From: Vitreoscilla sp.
GTDB lineage: Bacteria; Pseudomonadota; Gammaproteobacteria; Burkholderiales; Neisseriaceae
Assembly: GCA_030150505.1 (NCBI GenBank)
Contig: JASLFS010000049.1
Span: forward strand, 1-5,031
Direction: 5' to 3'
Length of the DNA stretch: 5,031 bases
Under the pieces are notes generated by a model that worked only from the letters and a program-made list of their open reading frames with translations, was not told where the DNA came from and searched no databases. This document shows positions 1 to 5,031 of the stretch, one piece after another; position 1 is the first letter of the stretch, and each line of letters starts with the position of its first letter. The translations under genes were made by a program, and so were the position numbers.

Positions 1-172
1 ACAAGCAGTTTCAGATAGCCATTCGATTCGTCGCAGTGCTTTGAATCAACGCATTCCATTGTACACAACCTTAGCAGGTGGTGAAGCGGTGAGTGAAGGT
101 GTGAAAAGTATTGCTGGCACTGAAGTTTATTCAGTTCAAGAACTACATGAACAACTAAACAGTAAAAAATAA
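1..172 (+). CDS. carB: Carbamoyl-phosphate synthetase large subunit, C-terminal end (partial)
   Basis: Only the last 56 codons are present. The reading frame begins at base 2 and stops with TAA at 170-172. CarB makes carbamoyl phosphate from bicarbonate, ammonia (channelled from the CarA glutaminase) and two ATP in the cytoplasm, feeding pyrimidine and arginine synthesis. The visible part is the end of the C-terminal MGS-like allosteric domain, where effectors such as UMP and ornithine bind in the E. coli enzyme. Recognition rests on the segment SHSIRRSALNQRIPLYTTLA, which matches the family's SxxIRRxAL...YTTLxGG pattern, and on the terminal VYSVQELHEQL, close to ISVQEMHAQI of E. coli CarB. 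The gene is followed directly by a terminator, so it looks like the last gene of its operon. In many related genomes greA follows carB; here the next gene is convergent. The identification is from remembered family sequences, but the match is distinctive. Confidence 0.93.
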   Translation, partial: QAVSDSHSIRRSALNQRIPLYTTLAGGEAVSEGVKSIAGTEVYSVQELHEQLNSKK

Positions 173-187
173 GCTGTTTTTGTGAAG

Positions 188-214
188 AGGCTCCCTGAAA
201 GGGGAGCTTTTTTT
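188..214 (+). terminator. Rho-independent terminator of carB
   Basis: The arm GCTCCC at 190-195 pairs with GGGAGC at 202-207 around a six-base loop, and weaker pairs can extend the stem outwards. An uninterrupted run of seven T follows at 208-214. It begins about 17 bases after the carB stop codon, as expected for an intrinsic terminator ending that transcript. Confidence 0.85.
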
Positions 215-272
215 ATGGTTTATTAAAGATAATTGGGTTAAAAACAGCTTTTCTAAGTCATTTACTCCCAAC

Positions 273-310
273 AAAAAAGGCCTTTATCAACAATGATAAA
301 GGCCTTTTTT
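273..310. terminator. Bidirectional intrinsic terminator between convergent carB and fadH
   Basis: A perfect 17-bp inverted repeat has arms at 273-289 and 294-310 and an ACAA loop at 290-293. The GC core is GGCC flanked by A/T. The outer ends are six A on the left and six T on the right, so the RNA from either strand reads A-tract, hairpin, U-tract. On the minus strand it lies 13 bases past the fadH stop, making it the natural fadH terminator. On the plus strand it is a backup for the carB terminator at 188-214 and would stop readthrough into fadH. Confidence 0.88.
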
Positions 311-322
311 CGGTAATGATTT

Positions 323-2335
323 TTAAATATCAAGTGCCAGCTTAGTGCCAGCTAGAATAGCACGTTTAGCATCTAGCTCAGCTGCTACATCGGCGCCGCC
401 AATGATGTGAACAGGTTTACCTAACGATTCACAGCTTTCTTTTAAAGCACGATTCGGTTCTTGTCCCGCACAAATGATCACATTATCCACAGCCAAAACT
501 TCTTGAGAGCCATCTCGTTCAATATGCAAACCAGCATCGTCAATTTTCAAATAACTAACGCCGCCCATCATATTCACACCTTTGGATTTTAGGCTTAAGC
601 GATGAATCCAACCGGTTGTTTTGCCTAACTTACGACCTACCATGCCATCTTTTCGCTGTAGTAAATAAATTTGGCGAATGGATTTAGGCAAATTGGGTTT
701 TGTGCTAATCAATCCACCACGATTTTCCAAACTGGCATCAATATTCCAATCCTTCTGGAACTCTTTTGGCGTTACTTCATGCAAGTTATCTTGCTCACTT
801 AGATACTCTGCAGTATCAAAACCAATGCCACCAGCACCGATAATGGCAACTGATTGTCCAACGGTTTTCTTATCTCGCAAAACATCCAAATAGTTTAAAA
901 CTTTAGGATGGTTAATGCCTTCTAGTTCAATTGTTCTTGGTGTAATACCCGTTGCTAAAACGATTTCATCAAAGTTAGCTAAATCAGCTGAATTAACTAT
1001 TTTTCCCAATTGCATTGATACTTTTAGCTCAGATAATACATGGTTAAAGTAGCGTAAAGTTTCATTGAATTCATGTTTGCCAGCAATGCCTTTAGCCACA
1101 TTCAACTGTCCACCAATCGCCTCATTAGCATCAAATAAAGTGATTTGATGACCACGCTCGCTGGCAACTTTTGTAAATGCCATGCCAGCAGGGCCAGCAC
1201 CAATCACAGCAATGTTTTTAACCTGTTTTGCTGGTGTTTGAATCAATTGTTTTTCATGGCATGCAAATGGATTGACCAAACAAGAGGTTAGCTTGCCATC
1301 AAAAATATGGTCTAAACAAGCTTGATTACAGCCAATGCAAGTATTAATTTTTTCATCTTGCTTTGCAATGGCTTTATTAACCCATTCAGGATCAGCCAAA
1401 AATGGACGAGCCAAACACACCGCATCCGCTTCGCCAGAACTTAAAATTTGCTCAGCAACATCCGGCATGTTGATACGATTGGTTGCGACAACAGGAAGTT
1501 TGCTAATGGCTTTTAACTTGCCCGTAAATTCAGTAAATGCTGCTCTGGGTACAGAAGTGGCAATGGTTGGAATTCTTGCTTCATGCCAGCCGATGCCCGT
1601 ATTAAATACATCAGCACCAGCAGCGGTAATTTTTTGCGCGAGAATTTCATTCTCTTCCCATGTGGAACCATTATCAATTAAATCTAGCAATGAAATGCGG
1701 TAAATGATTAGGAAATCTTCCCCAAGTGCTTGGCGAATGCCATCCACAATTTCCACCGCAAAACGATGGCGATTTTCTAAACTACCGCCATATTCATCAT
1801 CACGCTGATTGGTTGCAGGGGCAATAAATTGGTTAATCAAATAACCCTCACTGCCCATGACTTCAACGCCATCATAACCAGCTTCTTTGGCTAGTTTTGC
1901 GCATTGAATATAATCTTGTACGGTTTGTTTAACTTCTTCCGTTGTTAGCGCACGAGGTTTAGCAGGATTAATCGGCGCTTGAATGGCACTTGGTGCGACA
2001 GGTTTTCTGCTAATGGCATATCGTCCAGTATGTAAAATTTGTAAACAAATTTTTGCATCATGCTCATGAACAGCACTGGTAACTATTTGATGCCAAGCCA
2101 CTTCTTCAGCATTGGTTAGTTTTGCGCCATCCTCCACAACAGCGCCCTCAGCATTCGGTGCAATACCACCTGTAATAATTAAAGCAACGCCACCTTTGGC
2201 ACGTTCGGCATAAAAAGCAGCCAGATGTTCGGCACCTTGTGGATGTTCCTCAAAGCCAGTATGCATTGAGCCCATTAAAACACGGTTTCTTAAAGTATGA
2301 TGTTTCAATACCAATGGTTGTGCTAATAAAGACAT
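323..2335 (-). CDS. fadH: NADPH-dependent 2,4-dienoyl-CoA reductase
   Basis: This is a complete 670-residue protein; E. coli FadH has about 672. The enzyme uses NADPH to reduce 2,4-dienoyl-CoA to a 2-enoyl-CoA, an auxiliary cytoplasmic step that lets unsaturated fatty acids with even-numbered double bonds pass through beta-oxidation. Residues 1 to about 330 form the FMN-binding Old Yellow Enzyme-type barrel, with RNRVLMGSMHTG near the N-terminus and catalytic Tyr165 (in GSEGYLIN) and His251 (in GIGWHEARIP), the equivalents of E. coli Tyr166 and His252. Cys333, Cys336, Cys340 and Cys352 match the 4Fe-4S ligands. The FAD-binding GxGxxG is at 379-384 (VIGAGPAG), and a second dinucleotide fold for NADPH has GAGGIG at 500-505. 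The C-terminal ICAGQEPNRAL and the GTxLAL ending are typical. All key residues are intact. The start is supported by AAAGGAA five bases upstream of ATG. It lies 32 bases downstream of the dciA stop, probably on the same transcript, and ends at the hairpin at 273-310. I see no FadR-like operator nearby. Confidence 0.95.
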   Translation of the reverse strand: MSLLAQPLVLKHHTLRNRVLMGSMHTGFEEHPQGAEHLAAFYAERAKGGVALIITGGIAPNAEGAVVEDGAKLTNAEEVAWHQIVTSAVHEHDAKICLQILHTGRYAISRKPVAPSAIQAPINPAKPRALTTEEVKQTVQDYIQCAKLAKEAGYDGVEVMGSEGYLINQFIAPATNQRDDEYGGSLENRHRFAVEIVDGIRQALGEDFLIIYRISLLDLIDNGSTWEENEILAQKITAAGADVFNTGIGWHEARIPTIATSVPRAAFTEFTGKLKAISKLPVVATNRINMPDVAEQILSSGEADAVCLARPFLADPEWVNKAIAKQDEKINTCIGCNQACLDHIFDGKLTSCLVNPFACHEKQLIQTPAKQVKNIAVIGAGPAGMAFTKVASERGHQITLFDANEAIGGQLNVAKGIAGKHEFNETLRYFNHVLSELKVSMQLGKIVNSADLANFDEIVLATGITPRTIELEGINHPKVLNYLDVLRDKKTVGQSVAIIGAGGIGFDTAEYLSEQDNLHEVTPKEFQKDWNIDASLENRGGLISTKPNLPKSIRQIYLLQRKDGMVGRKLGKTTGWIHRLSLKSKGVNMMGGVSYLKIDDAGLHIERDGSQEVLAVDNVIICAGQEPNRALKESCESLGKPVHIIGGADVAAELDAKRAILAGTKLALDI

Positions 2336-2340
2336 TTTGG

Positions 2341-2347
2341 TTCCTTT
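2341..2347 (-). promoter_or_regulatory. Ribosome binding site of fadH
   Basis: Read on the minus strand, AAAGGAA lies five bases before the ATG at 2333-2335. This is a good Shine-Dalgarno match at normal spacing. It fixes the fadH start and shows that fadH is translated independently of dciA rather than by coupling through overlap. Confidence 0.75.
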
Positions 2348-2367
2348 GCTGAAGCGAAAAACATTAT

Positions 2368-2796
2368 TTATTTAGACGACTGTCGTTTTTGCGCAAATTG
2401 TTGTAGAGCAGCTGATAAACGCGGGTGATGACTCACTTTTTTGGCTGCTTGATTAAAACTATCCAAAGCATCATCACTAATCGTAATATTCTTATTTTTA
2501 GGGATTGGAGTCAGTTTAGGTCTGATTCTAACGTGAATACTTTGTATATTGGAATCAATAGATTGGAGTTCTTGCACTAAGTTTGGCAATATCATGCGTA
2601 AACGATTGGCAACTAAATTGTTTTCCACATCCAGCAACAAGCATTGCTGCTCATTAATGCAAGCGACATAGCAAAAATTGGCAAGATTTCTGGGTAAAAG
2701 TCGGCGAACTTCTTGCTGAAGAGCAAGCCAGCGGTGGCTTTGTTGAATCAAATTTTTTAATTGGTGATTTTTTTTGGTCCAGCGGTTTAAAAACAT
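2368..2796 (-). CDS. dciA: DUF721 / DciA-family protein, probable DnaB helicase loader
   Basis: This 142-residue soluble protein has no signal peptide or membrane segment. It has the DUF721 outline: an N-terminal helix (about 12-33), two strands (about 43-57), a long helix from about 59 to 79 containing NNLVANRLRMILPNLVQEL, and a strand ending IHVRIRP at about 86-93. A basic, proline-containing linker follows. The last 35 residues (ISDDALDSFNQAAKKVSHHPRLSAAL) fit the helical tail I recall from betaproteobacterial members. DciA loads or activates the replicative helicase DnaB at oriC in bacteria lacking the phage-derived DnaC/DnaI loaders. Placement next to secA supports the call, since DUF721 genes often lie beside secA or lpxC-secA in beta- and gammaproteobacteria. 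The ATG at 2794-2796 starts a sensible N-terminus, but its ribosome binding site is weak: a GGAC about nine bases upstream. Family assignment rests on pattern and context, because the sequences diverge strongly. Confidence 0.8.
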   Translation of the reverse strand: MFLNRWTKKNHQLKNLIQQSHRWLALQQEVRRLLPRNLANFCYVACINEQQCLLLDVENNLVANRLRMILPNLVQELQSIDSNIQSIHVRIRPKLTPIPKNKNITISDDALDSFNQAAKKVSHHPRLSAALQQFAQKRQSSK

Positions 2797-2847
2797 GTCT
2801 TGCAGTCCAATATAATATGTAAAGATATTTCAGCAGAAAATAAGCAA

Positions 2848-2876
2848 AGTACAACGAAGCCACAGATAAAAGTCAA
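2848..2876 (-). promoter_or_regulatory. Candidate sigma70 promoter of dciA (-fadH)
   Basis: Read on the minus strand, the -35 box TTGACT (2871-2876, five of six to consensus) is separated by 17 bases from TGTACT (2848-2853, four of six). It would give a leader of roughly 45 bases before the dciA ATG. It is the best pair in the dciA upstream region. A/T-rich TATTATAT closer to the ATG is an alternative -10 without a convincing -35. Prediction by eye only. Confidence 0.45.
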
Positions 2877-2914
2877 CTACTTGTTAATTATCTGATAGAA
2901 ACGCGTTGCTATGT

Positions 2915-2944
2915 GTGACGCATGTTTCTTGCTTGTGCTAGAAT
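2915..2944 (+). promoter_or_regulatory. Candidate extended -10 sigma70 promoter of secA
   Basis: An extended -10, TGC followed by TAGAAT, lies at 2936-2944 (hexamer 2939-2944, five of six). GTGACG at 2915-2920 serves as a -35 (four of six) with an 18-base spacer. The expected start near 2951 gives a leader of about 47 bases before the secA ATG. The -35 box overlaps an imperfect palindrome at 2911-2923. Confidence 0.6.
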
Positions 2945-2987
2945 CGAACCATTATTTTTTATGCCTAAATGATTATAAAAAAGGGCT

Positions 2988-2992
2988 TAGGA
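2988..2992 (+). promoter_or_regulatory. Ribosome binding site of secA
   Basis: TAGGA at 2988-2992 sits five bases before the ATG at 2998-3000 and decides the secA start. TTAGG (2987-2991) is complementary to CCTAA at 2964-2968 in the same leader, so the site could be partly masked by a short helix. Confidence 0.7.
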
Positions 2993-2997
2993 TTACT

Positions 2998-5031
2998 ATG
3001 TTAACGCAAATAGCAAAGAAAATCTTTGGTAGTCGGAATGACCGATTGCTAAAACAGTATCGGAAAGTTGTTGCACAAATTAATGCGCTAGAAGACGGCT
3101 TACAAAAGCTGAGCGATGAAGAGTTGCAAGCTAAGACAAATGAATTTAAAGAAAAAATTAATAACGGCGCAACAGTTGATGATATTTTAGTAGAAGCTTT
3201 TGCTGTTTGTCGTGAAGCATCACGCCGAGCTTTAGGCATGCGTCATTTTGATGTGCAGCTTATCGGCGGCATGGTTTTAAATGATGGCAAAATTGCCGAA
3301 ATGAGAACCGGCGAAGGTAAAACATTAGTTGCGACTTTGCCAGTATATCTGAACGCACTAACAGGAAAAGGCGTTCACGTTGTGACAGTGAATGACTACT
3401 TAGCCAAGCGTGATGCCGAAATCATGAGCAAGTTATATAACTTCCTTGGTTTAAGTGTTGGTGTTGCTGTTAGCGATATGCACACATTAGATAAGCAAGC
3501 AGCATATGCTTCAGATATTACATACGGTACCAATAACGAATTTGGTTTTGATTACTTGCGTGACAATATGGTTGGCTCTCAATCAGAACGTGTTCAGCGC
3601 GAGCTAAACTTTGCAGTGGTCGATGAAGTAGACTCAATTTTGATTGACGAAGCAAGAACACCATTGATTATTTCAGGGCAAGCTGATGACAACGTCAACT
3701 TATATGAAATTATCAACCAAGTGCCAGCGCAGCTAATTCGACAAGAGGAAGAAGAAGGCGAAGGCGATTATTGGGTTGATGAAAAAAATCATACCGTATT
3801 GTTAAGCGAAGAAGGGCACGAGCACGCAGAAGAAATTCTACAAGAACTTGGCCTGCTATCGGTTGGCGATTCTTTGTATTCGGCTAGCAATATTATGTTG
3901 ATGCACCATTTAATGGCTGCATTGCGTGCGCATAGCTTGTTTGTAAAAGACCAGCATTATGTAATTCAAGGCGGCGAAATCGTCATTGTTGACGAATTTA
4001 CAGGCCGTTTAATGTCAGGTCGCCGTTGGTCAGATGGCTTACATCAAGCAGTAGAAGCCAAAGAAGGCGTGGAAATCAAAAAAGAAAACCAAACCTTAGC
4101 ATCCATTACTTTCCAAAATTACTTCCGTTTGTACGCGAAATTGTCAGGCATGACAGGTACAGCAGATACAGAAGCATTCGAGTTCCAAAGCATTTATGGC
4201 TTGGAAACCGTTATTATCCCAACCAATCGCCCAATGCAGCGTAAAGATACTAACGATCAAATTTTCAGAACAACTGAAGAAAAATTTGATGCAGTGATTG
4301 CCGATATTAAAGAGCGAAATGCCAACGGTCAGCCTATTTTGGTGGGTACAACCAGCATTGAAAACTCTGAGCTTATCTCTGAACTATTGGACAACGCAGG
4401 CTTAAAACACAATGTATTAAACGCCAAAGAGCACGAGCGTGAAGCAGATATCGTTGCACAAGCTGGTAAGCCAGGCATGATTACAGTTGCAACCAATATG
4501 GCTGGTCGTGGTACTGATATTGTTTTGGGTGGTAACCTTTCTAGCGATATCCAAGCTATAGAAATGGATGAAGAGTTAACAGAAGAGGCAAAACAAGCCA
4601 AAATTGCCGAATTAAAGGCAGAATGGCAAAAAGTGCATGACCAAGTTTTAGAAAATGGCGGATTGCACATTATTGGTACAGAGCGCCATGAAAGCCGCCG
4701 TATTGATAACCAATTGCGTGGTCGTGCTGGCCGTCAAGGCGATGCAGGTTCGAGCCGATTCTACTTATCATTTGACGATTCACTCTTGCGCTTATTTGCA
4801 TTAGACCGAGCAAAAGGACTGCTGGACAGATTGGCTCCAGAAAAAGGTGTGGCCATTGAGCATTCGCTATTAACTCGCCAAATTGAAGGTGCGCAGCGCA
4901 AAGTAGAAGGCCGCAACTTTGATATTCGTAAGCAATTATTAGAATATGATGATGTTGCCAATGATCAGCGTAAAGTGATTTACCAACGTCGCAAAGAGAT
5001 TCTTGAAAATGAAGATATCTCAGTACTTATT
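2998..5031 (+). CDS. secA: Preprotein translocase ATPase SecA (partial, N-terminal 678 residues)
   Basis: The frame is open from the ATG to the window edge. SecA is normally about 900 residues, so roughly three quarters are present. SecA binds SecYEG at the inner membrane and uses ATP to push unfolded preproteins through the channel. The N-terminus, with KIFGSRNDRLLKQYRKVV, is typical and confirms the start. Nucleotide-binding domain 1 carries Walker A MRTGEGKT (102-109, Lys108) and Walker B VVDEVD (207-212, Asp209/Glu210), at the same numbers as E. coli. The preprotein cross-linking domain lies at about 221-370 and ends near IVDEFTGRLMSGRRWSDG (330-347). Nucleotide-binding domain 2 includes SGMTGTA (383-389), VGTTSIENSE (449-458), TNMAGRGTDIVLGGN (499-513) and QLRGRAGRQGD (572-582). 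The scaffold helix begins around KVEGRNFDIRKQLLEYDD. Missing beyond the edge are the rest of the helical scaffold and wing and the C-terminal zinc/SecB-binding tail. The linker at 514-552 is about seven residues longer than in E. coli, as in betaproteobacteria. It is divergent from dciA. Confidence 0.97.
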   Translation, partial: MLTQIAKKIFGSRNDRLLKQYRKVVAQINALEDGLQKLSDEELQAKTNEFKEKINNGATVDDILVEAFAVCREASRRALGMRHFDVQLIGGMVLNDGKIAEMRTGEGKTLVATLPVYLNALTGKGVHVVTVNDYLAKRDAEIMSKLYNFLGLSVGVAVSDMHTLDKQAAYASDITYGTNNEFGFDYLRDNMVGSQSERVQRELNFAVVDEVDSILIDEARTPLIISGQADDNVNLYEIINQVPAQLIRQEEEEGEGDYWVDEKNHTVLLSEEGHEHAEEILQELGLLSVGDSLYSASNIMLMHHLMAALRAHSLFVKDQHYVIQGGEIVIVDEFTGRLMSGRRWSDGLHQAVEAKEGVEIKKENQTLASITFQNYFRLYAKLSGMTGTADTEAFEFQSIYGLETVIIPTNRPMQRKDTNDQIFRTTEEKFDAVIADIKERNANGQPILVGTTSIENSELISELLDNAGLKHNVLNAKEHEREADIVAQAGKPGMITVATNMAGRGTDIVLGGNLSSDIQAIEMDEELTEEAKQAKIAELKAEWQKVHDQVLENGGLHIIGTERHESRRIDNQLRGRAGRQGDAGSSRFYLSFDDSLLRLFALDRAKGLLDRLAPEKGVAIEHSLLTRQIEGAQRKVEGRNFDIRKQLLEYDDVANDQRKVIYQRRKEILENEDISVLI

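Noticed and set aside
514..1020. Possible split of fadH into two genes (barrel enzyme plus flavoprotein)
   Set aside because: The frame is continuous over 670 codons. The barrel, Fe-S cluster and FAD/NADPH domain order is the normal single-chain FadH architecture.
678..1703. Plus-strand open frames of 71 codons (678-893) and 122 codons (1335-1703) inside fadH
   Set aside because: Both are antisense to a well-recognised, intact fadH. Neither has a recognisable domain or a credible translation signal.
2654..2863. Minus-strand 69-codon frame overlapping the start of dciA and its promoter region
   Set aside because: It is in a different frame from dciA, begins inside the predicted leader and has no recognisable family. 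The dciA frame explains the region.
2961..2972. Three-codon ORF (ATG CCT AAA TGA) in the secA leader
   Set aside because: It has no ribosome binding site and is far too short to be an arrest peptide like SecM. Most likely it is chance in an A/T-rich leader.
2973..3239. Minus-strand 88-codon frame with hydrophobic stretches, antisense to the start of secA
   Set aside because: The hydrophobic appearance comes from the reverse complement of SecA's charged, helical N-terminus. secA is clearly the real gene.
4026..4961. Further short frames within secA (4026-4244 plus; 4329-4670 and 4761-4961 minus)
   Set aside because: They overlap conserved SecA motor motifs in the true frame and have no start signals of their own.

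Overview
This window is ordinary chromosomal housekeeping DNA from a proteobacterium. The partial SecA gives the best taxonomic hint. Its linker after the GRGTDIVLGGN segment is about seven residues longer than in E. coli. It also has the betaproteobacterial flavour I remember, with the pattern IE-DE...K...EW...H..V..GG. Together with dciA placed divergently from secA, this suggests a low-to-moderate GC betaproteobacterium. A gammaproteobacterium is not excluded, and no finer placement is justified from memory.

Layout, left to right. (1) Bases 1-172 (+) are the last 56 codons of carB, the large subunit of carbamoyl-phosphate synthetase. (2) Bases 173-322 hold no gene but two intrinsic terminators: one just after carB, and a long, perfect, symmetric hairpin that can serve both carB and the convergent gene fadH. 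(3) Bases 323-2335 (-) are a complete fadH, encoding NADPH-dependent 2,4-dienoyl-CoA reductase. (4) Bases 2368-2796 (-) are a DUF721 protein, most likely the replicative-helicase loader DciA, lying 32 bases upstream of fadH on the same strand. (5) Bases 2797-2997 are a divergent promoter region with a candidate sigma70 promoter in each direction. (6) Bases 2998-5031 (+) are the first 678 codons of secA, the preprotein translocase ATPase, which runs off the right edge.

The genes are functionally unrelated: pyrimidine/arginine precursor synthesis, breakdown of unsaturated fatty acids, replication initiation and protein export. The only likely shared transcript is dciA-fadH. I see no mobile element, CRISPR array, tRNA, rRNA, toxin-antitoxin pair or defence system, and no evidence of an undescribed system. 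The points worth a second look are modest: the unusual dciA-fadH pairing, the structured secA leader without a secM-like gene, and the 17-bp terminator stem.
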